Shown one piece after another: positions 10,701-21,700 of a DNA stretch of 64,000 bases (its first letter is position 1; each line of letters starts with the position of its first letter). The notes under the pieces were generated by a model. That model saw only the letters and a list, made by a program, of their open reading frames with translations. It was not told where the DNA came from and did no database searches. Made by a program: the position numbers and the translations under genes. The stretch lies in the NCBI RefSeq assembly GCF_002949795.1, contig NZ_CP026692.1, forward strand, positions 617,501 through 681,500, written 5' to 3'. The DNA comes from Nostoc sp. 'Lobaria pulmonaria (5183) cyanobiont' (GTDB lineage Bacteria > Cyanobacteriota > Cyanobacteriia > Cyanobacteriales > Nostocaceae).

Positions 10701-12563
10701 ATTATCGAAAGTCAGCCTTATGATTTGAAAGTCAGTGGTGACACTCGCACTTATGGCGACTTACGAATTCCAGAAGGTTTAGCTGAAGTTGCCACTTATG
10801 CTGATGGCATTGGCCCTTGGAAGCGGATGATTGTTAGCGTCAAAGGTACTGATGCTAATGGTGATGGCAAAGCTGATGATGTGAATGGGGATGGAGCAGT
10901 CAATGATGCTGATAAAACAACGTTACCTGCCTCAACCCTAATTCAAGATGCTCACAACGCTGGTTTGCAAGTTCATCCTTACACCTTCCGGGCGGAAGAT
11001 CAGTATTTAGCAGCAGATTACAAAGGCAAGCTAGCACTAGAAATTCAGCAGTTCTATCAATTAGGTGTAGATGCGCTATTTACAGATTTCCCAGATATCG
11101 GGGATAAAGTACGGGATCAACTCACAGACGATGCTCAATATAATGTAGTGCGATCGCCACAAAACCCAGATGTACTTTCAGGAGATGCTTTTGCTAACTT
11201 GGCTGGTTCCAAAGGTTTTGAAGGCGGAGCAATTAACGCCAGCAAAACCAAGCTTTATTTCCTCCTAGAAGGGACAGTCCAAGGTGATACTCCTGGTGCT
11301 TTGCGGATTAACGAATTTGATTTAGCCAGCCACAAATACAGCGAGCAGTTACGTTACTACAGATTGGATAATCCGTCAAATTCCATCGGGGATTTAGCAG
11401 TCATTAATGATAATGAGTACCTAGTCATTGAACGGGATAACAATCAAGGGGTTGCGGCTAAATTTAAGAGGATCTACAAAATAGACTTGTCTAAAACAGA
11501 TTCTAATGGCTATGTCGCTAAAGAAGAAGTTGCAGACTTGTTAAACATTCAAGACCCCAAAGACCTCAATGGAGATGGCAAAACTAACTTCGATTTCCCA
11601 TTCCAAACCATTGAAAATATTCTGGTTGTTGACAAAAATACCATTTTGGTAGCTAATGACAACAACTATCCCTTCTCTATCGGTCGTCCTGGAAACGATC
11701 CTCAAAATCCAGTTATAGACAACAATGAGATTCTAGAACTGAAGTTAGAGAAGCCCCTTAACCTTGCTCCAAGCTTAGGTCAACCTCAAGCTGAAGAAAT
11801 TAATTTTGGCTCCACTACTAGCAATGATATTACCGTTCAGCCCAATCAAACCTTATTCACAGGTGACGGAGCAGATTTTGTAGAGGGTAATAAAGGTAAC
11901 ACAATCCAAACTGGAAACGGTGAAGACACCGTGCTAGTCGGTAGTGACTCCTCGGTGTCTACAGGAGACGATAACGATCGAGTCTTAATTGGCGCAAATG
12001 GCCCTACTAACAACACTAATGCTGATGGTGGTGCTGGTGATGATGAAATTACCGTATTAGAAGCCAATGGTACTAATAATTTACTTGGGGCAGCAGGTAA
12101 TGATACTTTGACAGTTGTTGAAGGTTCGCGTCAATTATCCTTCGGTGGCTCAGGTAACGACACTCTTAAGAGTCAAGGTAGCAATAACCGTCTCTACGGT
12201 GGTTCTGGCGATGACAAACTCTTCTCCAGTGTCAATGACTCCCTATTTGGTGGCGATGGTGATGATGTGCTATTTGCTGGACAAGGGGGTAGCGATCGCC
12301 TCAGTGGTGGTACTGGTGTCGATCAATTCTGGCTTGCTAACGCCATGCCAACTAGCAAGAATATTGTGACCGATTTTGCGATCGGCATTGATAAAATCGG
12401 GCTTGGCGGCGTTGGTATCGCTCAATTTAGTGCTTTAACGCTGTTGCAACAGGGTAGTGATACTATCGTGAAAACTGGAAATACAGAGTTGGCTTCGTTG
12501 CTGGGAATTACAGCAACTAGCCTTACAGCAAATGATTTCGTTTTTTCTGCTAGTGTCGTTTAG
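7794..12563 (+). CDS. RTX exoenzyme: alkaline phosphatase + phytase-like propeller with nested GDPD
   Basis: This is a 1589-residue protein. I chose the ATG at 7794 ([14 protein letters not shown]), which has an AGGGAGA ribosome site; the frame opens upstream at 7737. Residues 1-560 are a classical PhoA-type alkaline phosphatase with IGDGMG metal ligands, the nucleophile Ser near residue 150 in [23 protein letters not shown] and GSHTNR, all apparently intact. Residues about 563-728 are the first part of a phytase-like propeller ([31 protein letters not shown]). Residues about 737-1098 are a complete glycerophosphodiester phosphodiesterase ([30 protein letters not shown]). Residues 1118-1321 resume the propeller ([16 protein letters not shown]). 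Residues 1338-1589 are the RTX tail. The protein is expected to be secreted by a type I system and to hydrolyse phosphomonoesters and glycerophosphodiesters outside the cell. Confidence 0.88.
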   Translation: MAKNVIIMIGDGMGWEMARAASIYKEIQNGKTGANLNDFYTQGKGQGLNFQTLQGYGLATTYGTTIADSNRVFGNGNSALDGTNPITGASPVRPGFTFDPTFNPGNTPTGGAKVSDGAVGNLVGYDPTKGGVNPWTPGNDPEYIKYSYPDSANTATTLYTGVKSYNNAVGVDIFENPLETILKTANEVGKSTGLVTSVPIDHATPAAAAANVNRRSKYDADYPALDNILQQQLRVYQPTVLLGGGHPLSDPGDLLPAGVEPNTSNEFIRQSTYTELSTKPTNNIYDYTFLERGENAAQKLAETAATINPEKGDRLFGLYGARGQNGNLPVSSANGDYSTTGLDMFSVFTNQGDSAKVDTTRPLLPGETDASFIAKEVNENPTLNDLTSAALDVLDKDPDGFWLMVEGGDIDWSAHDNNMDNLIGTTLDFDKAVGSTIDWIKKNGGWEENQLIVTADHDHYLTLNGDFPTLVKNQGAEALTNLDTSGEVGHYWGSDPTVKYGWGSHTNRPVPVYYQGAGSEVLNSLVGKGYNAYGSDIPGIAGLNDQTHIYQTMFASIVPKVELVGFASLPADTFSDGPASGEDVSANGRTGPFPGQPIQGFSGVQFANNNSFYFLSDNGYGSKDNSADFLLRINRLDPNFKGTENGDGSVKVLDYIQLSDPNHKVPFGIVNEGTTGRLLTGADFDVESFVFDKDSTIWVGDEFGPYLLHFDATGKLLEAPIATPDRFKTLDGEAPKVIGHRGAAGYRPEHTLESYKQAIARGADFIEPDLVVTKDGVLIARHEPALAVLNADGTVNFNNTTTDVYKHPEFADRKKTVSLDGNTITGWFAEDFTLAEIKTLRAEERLPFRDHSFDDKFEIPTFTEIINLVKQVEAETGKKIGIYPETKHPTYLADEATYVGTTNKINRNISQLLIDALKANNFTDPSRIFIQSFEVSNLKQLHDRIMPAAGVDIPLIQLLDASDIDINGKIIESQPYDLKVSGDTRTYGDLRIPEGLAEVATYADGIGPWKRMIVSVKGTDANGDGKADDVNGDGAVNDADKTTLPASTLIQDAHNAGLQVHPYTFRAEDQYLAADYKGKLALEIQQFYQLGVDALFTDFPDIGDKVRDQLTDDAQYNVVRSPQNPDVLSGDAFANLAGSKGFEGGAINASKTKLYFLLEGTVQGDTPGALRINEFDLASHKYSEQLRYYRLDNPSNSIGDLAVINDNEYLVIERDNNQGVAAKFKRIYKIDLSKTDSNGYVAKEEVADLLNIQDPKDLNGDGKTNFDFPFQTIENILVVDKNTILVANDNNYPFSIGRPGNDPQNPVIDNNEILELKLEKPLNLAPSLGQPQAEEINFGSTTSNDITVQPNQTLFTGDGADFVEGNKGNTIQTGNGEDTVLVGSDSSVSTGDDNDRVLIGANGPTNNTNADGGAGDDEITVLEANGTNNLLGAAGNDTLTVVEGSRQLSFGGSGNDTLKSQGSNNRLYGGSGDDKLFSSVNDSLFGGDGDDVLFAGQGGSDRLSGGTGVDQFWLANAMPTSKNIVTDFAIGIDKIGLGGVGIAQFSALTLLQQGSDTIVKTGNTELASLLGITATSLTANDFVFSASVV
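11805..12560 (+). repeat. RTX tail module, copy 2 of 3
   Basis: Same organisation as copy 1: GDGADFVEG, several GGxGxDxLx units, then the [13 protein letters not shown] block and a [10 protein letters not shown] ending. Copies 2 and 3 share FTGDGADFV and [16 protein letters not shown] segments that differ in copy 1, suggesting 2 and 3 are the closest pair. Confidence 0.85.
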
Positions 12564-12625
12564 CCAAAAGATGATTACAGCTTAGATTCAACATTCATTA
12601 GTTAAGCTGTAGCGATTTTGCTAAT

Positions 12626-12653
12626 GCGGGGGAATCATATTCCCTCGCTTTTT
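12626..12653 (+). terminator. Rho-independent terminator after the phosphatase/GDPD gene
   Basis: GCGGGGGAAT and ATTCCCTCGC form a 10-bp stem (one G-T pair) with a 3-base loop, followed directly by TTTTTAT. It lies 63 bp after the stop codon. A second hairpin (TACAGCTTA ... TAAGCTGTA) sits between it and the gene. Confidence 0.8.
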
Positions 12654-12704
12654 ATATCTATTAGTAATTTTGTCTTAAAAACTATTTTACTTTTTGTCCG
12701 AAAT

Positions 12705-12734
12705 CTTAACTTGTTTATAACTTTCCTTAAACAT
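12705..12734 (+). promoter_or_regulatory. candidate Pho box 3
   Basis: The octamers CTTAACTT (12705), TATAACTT (12716) and TTAAACAT (12727) are in exact 11-bp phase, matching PyTTAAPyPy(T/A) at 8, 7 and 6 of 8 positions. This is the best of the four boxes. It lies 261 bp before the ATG at 12966. Nearer the gene, at about 12901-12945, is a dispersed GCGTAGGCGTAGCC / GCATCGC repeat common in Nostoc-type genomes. Confidence 0.6.
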
Positions 12735-12965
12735 TGAAAAACTATCTTTTGAAACAGTAACCAAAGTTAAGTTCATTTAATTGTCTGCACTAGTTTGTGT
12801 GGACACTAAGCATTTGGTCGCCAAATACTACTTAGGTTTCTGTAGCCAATAATTTTTTGCTTGGGTTGAGTGTAATTAATCGCTCATATAGACACACAAT
12901 TGCTGCGTAGGCGTAGCCAATTGTAGGCATCGCTCGTAGCTCACAATATTTAAGGAGTAGTCGGT

Positions 12966-15641
12966 ATGGCTGATACAAACGGCAACGGTAGAAATGTGAT
13001 TATTTTTGTTGCAGATGGATTGCGTAACGGTTCTGTAAACCCCATTGATACCCCAACTTTATATAGCATCCGTCAGCAAGGAGTTAGTTTCGCCAATAGT
13101 CATTCGCTGTTTCCCACATTTACCACCCCGAATGCTGCTGCGATCGCCACGGGACATTACCTTGGTGATACAGGTGACTTTAGTAACACTATCTACACTG
13201 GTTTTCCTAGCCCTAATGCCAATGGTAGTGTCACGCCATTCATCGAAAATGATCCGGTTTTGGGGGATATCGATGAAAAGTTTCCCGGTAACAACTTTTT
13301 AGATGAAGAGTCACTTCTAGCTTATGCGCGATCGCAGGGTTTCAACACCGCAGCAGTTGGTAAATTAGGGCCTGTTGCCATCCAAGATGTCACACAAGTT
13401 AACCGAGAAGGTGGTACTACAGGTACTATTCCTACTCCCGATACAATTATTATTGATGACACTACAAATGGTGCAACACCACCTACTACAGCCGCTGGTT
13501 CACCTTCTACTGTTCCACTCGATCCAGATATTGTTGCTCAGTTACAAGCTGCTGGTTTAGATGTCAAACCGACACCGCGAGTCCAACCTGCTGGTAACAA
13601 CACAACTCCAGGAACCCTGAATGCCAATGTGGCTCAACAACAATACTTTGCAGATGCCACAACCAAGGTAATTTTACCCAAGTTTCAGGAAGACGGTAAA
13701 CCATTCGCATTAGTTTACTGGTCAAGAGATCCCGATGGTACTCAACATAATCAAGGTGATAGCTTAAACACCTTGACATTAGGTATTAACGGTCCTACTT
13801 CCAAAGCTGGGGTCAAAAATGCTGATGATAATTTAAAGCAACTTCTTGACTATCTCAAAAGTACAGGCTTAGACAAGACTACTGATGTCTTTATTACTTC
13901 CGACCACGGTTTTTCTACCATCAGCAAACAAGCTATTGATAGCCAAGGTACAAAAACTACAAGTTATGCTGCCACCCAAACTTATGCAGGTGTAAATCCG
14001 GGATTTTTACCCGCAGGCTTTGTTGCCATTGATTTGGCTCACGATCTAGGTTTACCCTTATACGATCCTAACCCTACGACTCTTCCCCCAGACCTGAACC
14101 ACATCCAGTATGCCACTGTTGATCCTACACAAGGTCAACGTCCTATTTCTGGAAATGGTGTAATTGGAGGTACAGGTCAGGTAACGAATGGCCAACTTGA
14201 CCCAGCTACAAAGATAGTTGTAGCTGCCAATGGTGGTTCTGACCTGATTTATCTGCCTAATGGCAATGCTGATTTAGCTAAACAGGTAGTAAATTTGCTT
14301 TCGCAAAAAGACTACATCAGTGGTATTTTTGTAGACGATGCTTATGGAAATATCCCAGGTGCTTTACCTCTGAGTGCGATCGGGCTAAAAGGTGATGCTC
14401 AAACACCAGTTCCATCTATAGTTATCAACTTCAAAACCTTTAGCACCGACCCAAATAACCCAAACAACCCTCAAGCTCAAGTAGAAATTGCTGATACAAC
14501 TTTGCAGCAAGGGCAGGGGATGCATGGCAGCTTTGGCCGAGGTGATACCTTCAATAATATGGAGGCTATTGGCCCTGATTTTAAACAAGGTTATGTGGAC
14601 TATGCACCGGTCAGTAATGCTGATGTAACACCTACACTTGCTCGTATTTTAGGGTTAAAAATTCCCAGTAATGGCGATTTGAAAGGTCGTGCCATTACAG
14701 AAGCACTGGTGGGAGGCCCGGATACAGTTGCCTCCACAAAAGAAGTCTTGACTTCGGAAGAAACTACTAATGGTCAAGCAACAATTCTGGATTCTCAGAG
14801 TGTAGGCAATACTCAGTACTTTACAGCGGCAGGGTTTGATAGTCGCACTGTTGGACTAACAACACTAGACCTTCAATTTGGCTCTACCAATAGTGATGAT
14901 GTCACCCTTAAACCAAATCAAACCTTATTTACAGGTGACGGAGCTGACTTTGTAGACGGTACTAAAGGTAATACAATCCAGACTGGAAGCGGTGATGACA
15001 CGGTGGTAGTCGGTAGTAACTCCTCAGTGTCCACAGGGGATGGTAACGATCAAGTCTTGATTGGTGCAAATGGCCCTGCTAGCAACACTAGTGCCGATGG
15101 TGGTAATGCTGATGACAAAGTTACTGTAGTTGAAGCCAATGGTAGTAATAATTTATTTGGAGGCGCGGGTGCTGATAATTTGACAGTAATTGAAGGTTCG
15201 CGTCAATTATCATTTGGTGGTTCAGGTAACGATACCCTTACCAGTAACGGTAGCAATAACCGTCTCTACGGTGGCTCTGGAGATGACAAACTCTTCTCTA
15301 GTGTGAATGATTCGCTCTTCGGTGGCGATAGTGATGACGTGCTATTTGCTGGTCAACAGGGTAGTAATAGGCTGAATGGTGGTGCTGGTGCTGACCAGTT
15401 CTGGATTGCTAACGCCAGTCTGCCAACTAGCAAGAACATTGTGACTGATTTTGCGATCGGTATTGATAAAATCGGGCTGGGCGGTATTGGCGTGACTCAG
15501 TTTAGTGCTCTAACCCTATTGCAACAGGGTGCTGACACTATCATAAAAACCGGAAATACAGAGTTGGCTTCATTACTACAAATTACCTCAACTAGTCTGA
15601 GTGCAAATGACTTCGTTTTCTCTGCTAGTGTTGTGGCTTAG
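12966..15641 (+). CDS. RTX exoenzyme: type I phosphodiesterase / nucleotide pyrophosphatase-like
   Basis: This is an 891-residue protein whose start is supported by AAGGAG 8 bases before the ATG. Residues 1-600 form an alkaline phosphatase superfamily domain of the nucleotide pyrophosphatase/phosphodiesterase type: [11 protein letters not shown] carries the first metal Asp, [16 protein letters not shown] the likely Thr nucleophile, ITSDHGFST the second Asp-His pair, and [11 protein letters not shown] a later His. A stretch rich in Pro/Thr (about residues 150-220) looks like an insertion loop. Residues 639-891 are the RTX tail shared with the two upstream enzymes. There is no signal peptide. 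Expected substrates are phosphodiester or pyrophosphate bonds of nucleotides; the exact one cannot be read from sequence. It probably works with the upstream enzymes outside the cell. Confidence 0.85.
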   Translation: MADTNGNGRNVIIFVADGLRNGSVNPIDTPTLYSIRQQGVSFANSHSLFPTFTTPNAAAIATGHYLGDTGDFSNTIYTGFPSPNANGSVTPFIENDPVLGDIDEKFPGNNFLDEESLLAYARSQGFNTAAVGKLGPVAIQDVTQVNREGGTTGTIPTPDTIIIDDTTNGATPPTTAAGSPSTVPLDPDIVAQLQAAGLDVKPTPRVQPAGNNTTPGTLNANVAQQQYFADATTKVILPKFQEDGKPFALVYWSRDPDGTQHNQGDSLNTLTLGINGPTSKAGVKNADDNLKQLLDYLKSTGLDKTTDVFITSDHGFSTISKQAIDSQGTKTTSYAATQTYAGVNPGFLPAGFVAIDLAHDLGLPLYDPNPTTLPPDLNHIQYATVDPTQGQRPISGNGVIGGTGQVTNGQLDPATKIVVAANGGSDLIYLPNGNADLAKQVVNLLSQKDYISGIFVDDAYGNIPGALPLSAIGLKGDAQTPVPSIVINFKTFSTDPNNPNNPQAQVEIADTTLQQGQGMHGSFGRGDTFNNMEAIGPDFKQGYVDYAPVSNADVTPTLARILGLKIPSNGDLKGRAITEALVGGPDTVASTKEVLTSEETTNGQATILDSQSVGNTQYFTAAGFDSRTVGLTTLDLQFGSTNSDDVTLKPNQTLFTGDGADFVDGTKGNTIQTGSGDDTVVVGSNSSVSTGDGNDQVLIGANGPASNTSADGGNADDKVTVVEANGSNNLFGGAGADNLTVIEGSRQLSFGGSGNDTLTSNGSNNRLYGGSGDDKLFSSVNDSLFGGDSDDVLFAGQQGSNRLNGGAGADQFWIANASLPTSKNIVTDFAIGIDKIGLGGIGVTQFSALTLLQQGADTIIKTGNTELASLLQITSTSLSANDFVFSASVVA
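14875..15638 (+). repeat. RTX tail module, copy 3 of 3
   Basis: Third copy of the Ca-binding and export-tail module, again with [14 protein letters not shown] repeats and the [13 protein letters not shown] block. The DNA of the [24 protein letters not shown] segment is almost the same in all three genes. Confidence 0.85.
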
Positions 15642-15727
15642 TCTGTTCGCTTAGTGCAGCTTGGCAAAAATAACTATCAGTTGAAACAGCAGTTTTCAAT
15701 TACGTAGACTACAGCAAATAGTTCGTG

Positions 15728-15755
15728 TGGGGTGAGCATTAAAATGCCCACCCTC
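15728..15755. terminator. hairpin after the pyrophosphatase-like gene
   Basis: GGGTGAGCAT and ATGCCCACCC pair with one mismatch around a short loop, about 90 bp after the stop. A similar GTGGGGCGGGCATC element with a T-run lies after the COP23 gene (861-889), so this may be a dispersed repeat acting as a terminator. Confidence 0.45.
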
Positions 15756-16751
15756 TTGTCGTTTCGCTGGAGTCCAACCTACCTCGAAAGGGTTACATTA
15801 CTTATTAGTTGCTAAAATCGCTGTATTCTTTGTTCTTCAAGGTATTAATTATTCTTCTTCTCTCAAAATAAGCCTACGTACAGTTAATATTCCCATTGCA
15901 AACATCTCTAAAGTTTTAATTTTCAATGAAGATGCATTGAAAATAACTACGATTTTGAGGAAATAGGTCAAAATAGGAGAACTAAATATTAGAACCAGTG
16001 CCCTTTCGTACAAACATTGTAAAATTGCGGCATAATTTGTTGCGAAATTCGTCTTTTAATATAATTTCAAAGTTAACGACGAAACTATACTTTGTAAATA
16101 ATAATACTAAGAATCAAGTATATAAAAGCTTTAGTATCCTTGCGTGGTCTTACAGCTATATTAATTTTCATACATCATTATGTTGATTATCTCATACCTA
16201 ATTTAGCTAAGAGTATAACTTCGTATAGTAATTTTTTTAATTAATGGATATTTATGTGTTGACTTGTTTTTTATTTTGAGCGGTTTTATTTTAAGTTATG
16301 TTTATGCTGAGAATTTTAAATAGTAATTATCGGAAATATCTAAATCTTCACTTTACTGTAAGTTTATTCTTATAGGTGTTAATTCTTATGTATGATGATT
16401 ATCAGGATATTCTGATATTATCAACTTTAATTTTATAAATAATAAAAATAACAATATTATCTCACTTACACCCAATTATTCGTTACTCATTTATCTCAGA
16501 ACAATATCGTACTCAATTTATATAGTTCACTGGTTTACCGAAAAATCTATATCGTTAATATACAAAAGTGTCTTTAATGTAAATTTTTGAATAAACTTTA
16601 ATATTTCTCAGTCAGTAATCCTTCTGGTTTTATATATTTTAGTAGTTACATTAACTGCATCGTTAACCCATAAATCGCTTGAATAAGAAATGCAGCAACA
16701 TTTAAAAACCGCACATTTTGTAAAATAATATATTTTTTGCGGAAATTAAAT
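15756..16751. other. 1-kb AT-rich region upstream of the NRPS/PKS cluster
   Basis: This is very AT-rich and has no convincing gene. The only open frame of note (15998-16186) codes for an Asn/Lys/Ile-rich peptide without a ribosome site and looks like chance. The region presumably holds the promoter of the biosynthetic cluster, but I see no recognisable operator. Confidence 0.5.
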
Positions 16752-18791
16752 ATGAAATCAATAACTAATTCATTGGCTCAAAATAAAAATAAATTATTGG
16801 TAGATGAGTGCCAAAATTCATTATCAGAAAATAACTTAGAACCTGATACTTTAACATTACCTATCTTGAAAGAATCCGAAAAAGACCTACTAATTGAGTA
16901 TAATTATACTCAGCAAGCGTGTATTCATCAGTTGTTTGAAGCACAAGTAGAGCTTACACCTGAGACTGTAGCGGTCGTGTTTGAAGACCAACAGTTAACC
17001 TACCGTGAGTTGAATATCAAAGCCAATCAACTAGCACAATACTTACAAAATTTAGGTGTAGGGCCTGATATCCTCGTTGGCATCTGTGTAGAACGCTCCT
17101 TAGAAATGATAGTGGGATTGTTGGGTATTCTCAAGGCGGGTGGAGCCTATGCACCACTTGACCCAAATTATCCAGTTGAGCGCCTAGCTTTTATCTTAGA
17201 AGATGCTCAAGTTTCAGTATTGTTAACGCAAAAGCACTTATTAAATAATCTTCCTCAAAACTATACTCAAATTTTATGCCTTGATTCTGACAGAGAAATC
17301 CTATCTCAATACAGTTCAGAAAACCCCACGAGTTCAGTAACATCTGAAAATCTGGCTTACATAATTTATACTTCTGGTTCTACAGGTAAGCCCAAAGGTG
17401 TATTAATTAATCACTTCAATGTTGTGCGCTTATTTAAAGCTACCGAACATTGGTATCACTTTAACCAAGATGATGTATGGACGCTGTTTCACTCCTTTGC
17501 CTTTGACTTTTCTGTGTGGGAAATTTGGGGTGCATTAATTTACGGCGGACGGTTAGTTATAGTGCCATATTTAGTTAGCCGTTCTCCCGAAGCCTTCTAT
17601 AAATTACTTTGCAAAGAAAAAGTTACAGTTCTCAATCAAACTCCTTCAGCTTTCCAACAATTAATCCACACAGAGCAGACAATTGCTGATTCTGGAAACT
17701 TAGCTCTGCGTTGGGTAATCTTTGGTGGGGAAGCATTAGAAATTCAAAGTTTAAAGCCTTGGTTTACTCGTTATGGGTATGAGTCTCCAAGGTTGGTGAA
17801 TATGTACGGTATTACAGAAACTACCGTTCATGTTACCTATCGTCCAATCACAGAAGATGATTTGAGACCAGGAGCAGGTAGTGTGATTGGTTGTCCAATT
17901 CCTGACTTGCAATTGTATTTACTAGATGAGCATAGACAGTTAGTTAGCGTTGGTGTCCCTGGTGAAATCTATGTAGGAGGTGCAGGTTTAGCTCGTGGCT
18001 ATCTTAATCGGCCCGATTTGACTGCGAAAGCTTTTATTGCTAACCCCTTGAGTAACGATCCGAAGGCGCAGCTTTATAAAACGGGTGATTTAGCAAGATA
18101 TTTACCCAATGGAGACTTAGAATATCTCGGTCGCATTGACCATCAGGTGAAGATTCGTGGCTTCCGAATTGAACTAGGAGAAATTGAAAGAGAAATTGCT
18201 CAACATCCTGAAGTTCGCGAAATTGTCGTTCTAGCTCGGCAAGAAGAAACAGGCGAAAAGCAGTTAGTTGCTTATCTTGTTCCTGATCAGAACAGTAGTT
18301 ACATATCCAATCAATTGCGTAGCTTCTTAGAGCAGCGACTACCTGATTACATGGTGCCATCAGCTTTTGTGTTATTAGAATCAATGCCTTTGACTGTAAA
18401 TGGCAAAGTAAATAGACAGAAATTGCCAGCACCAAGTAGAGAACGTCCGCAACTTGAACAAGCGTACATTGCTCCCCAAAGCGATTTAGAGCGACTGCTT
18501 GCAGGTATTTTATCCGAACTGCTCAAAATAGATCGCGTTGGGATTGATGATAATTTCTTTGATTTGGGAGGAACTTCAATCTCAATTCTGCAAGTTGCTG
18601 TACGAGTACAACAGGAACTTGGTATTGAGCTACCTACCGTGAAGCTATTTCAGTATTCAACGATTAGCTCATTAGCAAACTATTTGCATTCAAACCAGAA
18701 TAGCCAGCCGTCTTCTGACAAGCTGCAAAATCGCGCCCAACGCCAACAAGCCGCTCGTACTCGTCGCCGTAATCATCAACAAGGTGTTTAA
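16752..18791 (+). CDS. NRPS loading protein, A-T, predicted threonine
   Basis: This is a 679-residue protein starting at ATG 16752; a TTG 15 bases upstream is less likely. It holds an adenylation domain (about residues 40-540) with YTSGSTGKPKG, FGGEAL, YGITET, YKTGDLAR and NGKVNRQKL core motifs, then a carrier domain with the phosphopantetheine Ser near 609 in DLGGTSISILQ. Reading the ten pocket positions by eye gives D-F-W-N-I-G-M-V-H-K, the established threonine code. There is no condensation domain, so it should start the assembly line. The leader (PILKESEKDLLIEYNYTQQ) resembles the linker that normally follows a C domain. The tail is Arg/Gln-rich. The next gene begins 3 bp after this stop, so the two are surely cotranscribed. 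Confidence 0.88.
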   Translation: MKSITNSLAQNKNKLLVDECQNSLSENNLEPDTLTLPILKESEKDLLIEYNYTQQACIHQLFEAQVELTPETVAVVFEDQQLTYRELNIKANQLAQYLQNLGVGPDILVGICVERSLEMIVGLLGILKAGGAYAPLDPNYPVERLAFILEDAQVSVLLTQKHLLNNLPQNYTQILCLDSDREILSQYSSENPTSSVTSENLAYIIYTSGSTGKPKGVLINHFNVVRLFKATEHWYHFNQDDVWTLFHSFAFDFSVWEIWGALIYGGRLVIVPYLVSRSPEAFYKLLCKEKVTVLNQTPSAFQQLIHTEQTIADSGNLALRWVIFGGEALEIQSLKPWFTRYGYESPRLVNMYGITETTVHVTYRPITEDDLRPGAGSVIGCPIPDLQLYLLDEHRQLVSVGVPGEIYVGGAGLARGYLNRPDLTAKAFIANPLSNDPKAQLYKTGDLARYLPNGDLEYLGRIDHQVKIRGFRIELGEIEREIAQHPEVREIVVLARQEETGEKQLVAYLVPDQNSSYISNQLRSFLEQRLPDYMVPSAFVLLESMPLTVNGKVNRQKLPAPSRERPQLEQAYIAPQSDLERLLAGILSELLKIDRVGIDDNFFDLGGTSISILQVAVRVQQELGIELPTVKLFQYSTISSLANYLHSNQNSQPSSDKLQNRAQRQQAARTRRRNHQQGV

Positions 18792-18794
18792 GCA

Positions 18795-21700
18795 ATGGTA
18801 AATATGCAAGCATCCGAGAACCAAGATCCTATTGATGGTGTTGCCATTATTGGCATGGTAGGAAGATTTCCTGGCGCTGGAAATGTCGATGAGTTGTGGC
18901 ACAATCTGTGTGAGGGATTAGAGTCAACGACTTTTTTTGAAGATGAGGAACTAGATCCCAGTATTGATCCGAACCTTTACAAAGATCCTAGCTACGTAAA
19001 AGCTAAAGGAATCATTTCTGGGGGAGAAACCTTTGATGCTGCATTCTTTGGCATTAATCCCCTGGAAGCTGTAGTTATGGACCCACAGGCTAGAGTCTTT
19101 CTAGAGTTGGTTTATGAAGCCCTAGAAAATGCTGGTTATGAATCAGAGTCTTTTGAGGGTTTGATTGGTTTGTACGCTGGTTGCGGTCAAAATACTTATT
19201 TTGCTAACCACATTTCTGGACGTATGGAAATTGTCGATCGCATCGGTGAGTTCCAGACGATGTTAGCAAATGAAAAAGACTTTTTGACGACCCGTGCTGC
19301 TTACAAGCTCAACCTCAAAGGCCCGGCTATCAGTGTCAATACAGCCTGTTCCACTTCTTTGGTAGCAGTCATTCAGGCTTGCCAAGCCTTAACCAGCTAT
19401 CAGTGTGATCTGGCTATGGCAGGTGGTGTATCTATGACTACACCTCAAAACAGTGGTTATGTGGCTCAAGAAGACAGTATGTTGTCTGGTGATGGGCATT
19501 GTCGTCCCTTTGATGCCGGCGCTCAAGGCACAATGTTCAACAATGGCGCAGGAGTAGTTGTCCTCAAGCGTTTAGAAGATGCACTCAATGATCGCGATCG
19601 CATCTATGCAGTAATTCGGGGTTGTGGTATCAATAATGACGGTGCTAATAAGGTAAGTTTTACGGCTCCCAGTGTAGACGGACAAGCAGAGGCGATTGCA
19701 ATGGCGCAAGCTTATGCCAACTTTCACCCAGAAACCATCTCTTATATTGAAGCTCATGGTACAGCTACACCTTTAGGCGACCCGATTGAAATTGAAGCGC
19801 TGACGCAAGCATTTCGCGTACATACAGATGCTAAACAATTTTGTGCAATCGGCTCTCTTAAAAGCAATGTCGGACATTTAGTTGCGGCTGCTGGGGTAGC
19901 AGGATTAATCAAAACCGCTCTGGCTCTGCATTATAAAAAGATTCCACCTAGTTTAAATTTTGAGGCTCCCAACCCCAAAATTGACTTTACCAACAGCCCC
20001 TTCTATGTAAATACCAAACTAGCCCAATGGTCGGAGGGTGAAACTTTACGGCGAGCTGGTGTGAGTTCTTTTGGTGTCGGCGGTACTAATGCTCATATAG
20101 TGCTAGAAGAAGCGCCACAAATCCAAAGTTCAGGATCTTCGCGTCCACAGCAGCTATTGTTACTCTCGGCAAAAACTAGTAAAGCTTTAGAGGCTGCAAC
20201 AGCGAATTTACGGCAATATTTACAGTACAATGCCGAAATTAACTTAGCTGATGTAGCTTATACTTTACAGCGAGGGCGCAAAGCCTTCAACTACCGAAGC
20301 AGTGTAGTTTGTCACGATATCACAGATGCGATCGCAGCCCTGCAATCTTTAGATCCAAATCAAGTAAATACCCGTCATACAGAAGTCCGCAATCCAGCCG
20401 TTGTCTTCATGTTCCCCGGACAAGGATCGCAATATGTGAACATGGGACTGAATCTTTACAACCACGAAACTGTGTTTCAGGAGGTAGTAGATGAATGTGC
20501 TGAAATCCTTAAACCTTTACTGGGCAGGGATTTACGAGAAATAATCTATCCTGTACCGAGCGATCGCGAAACTGCGGCTATCTCTATGCGGCAAACCTGC
20601 TTTACCCAACCAGCATTATTCGTTATTGAATACGCATTAGCGCAGCTGTGGCAAAGTTGGGGAGTCAAACCCCAAGCCATGATTGGCCACAGTATTGGTG
20701 AATTTGTCGCCGCCTGTATTGCGGGTGTACTTACCTTAGAAGATGCACTGATGTTGGTTGCAACTCGCGGTCGCTTAATGTGGGAGTTACCAGCAGGGGC
20801 TATGCTTTCAGTGCGCCTACCAGCCAAAGAGTTAGAGCCGCGATTGAGTGCAGAACTAGCGATCGCCGCAATTAATAGCCCTTCCTTGTGTGTAGTTTCT
20901 GGCCCCACAGAGGCGATCGCAGTTCTGCAAAAACAACTTGAAAGCGAAGAAGTTATCTGTCGCCATTTACACACTTCCCACGCTTTCCACTCTCCCATGA
21001 TGGATAGCATCATTCACCCCTTTGCTGAGGTAGTTGGGAAAGTTAAATTATCACCTCCCCAAATTCCCTTTGTTTCCACAGTTACCGCCGATTGGATTAC
21101 AGCCCAGCAAGCAACCGATCCGATGTATTGGGCTACACATCTACGCCAGACTGTGCGATTTGCTGAGGGCGTACAAACCCTATGGCAGCAGCCAAAACGA
21201 GTGCTGTTAGAGGTGGGGCCGCGAATCACAACTACGACCTTAGCCCGGCAACAAGCAAAAGATATTAAACAACAGATTGCGATTCCTTCTCTAAGTGATA
21301 ACGCTGAGAATGAAGCCGAATGGACGGCATTACTCAAGGCAGTAGGACAACTGTGGCTAGCAGGAGTATCTATTGACTGGAGCAACTTCTATCAAAGAGA
21401 AACGCGACAACGAATTCCTCTACCTACCTATCCCTTTGAACGCCAACGCTTCTGGATCGATCCTCCACCTCATCCCAATCGTGCATTAACTCCCAAACTT
21501 TCAAATCCCCAGTTATTAGAAAAGGCCAAAACTCTGACAACATCTCCTCTGCAAAAACTCATTCCCCTGCTCAAAGAAACTATCGAAGAAACTTCAGGAT
21601 TGGAAATCGCTAGTGTTGACGACTCGACAACGTTTTTAGAAATGGGATTAGATTCCTTATCTCTGATGCGAGTCGGGTTAGCTTTGAAGAAAAAATTTCA

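Noticed and set aside
15998-16186. 62-codon frame before the NRPS cluster
   Set aside because: Strongly biased to Asn, Lys and Ile as expected for AT-rich non-coding DNA; no ribosome site.
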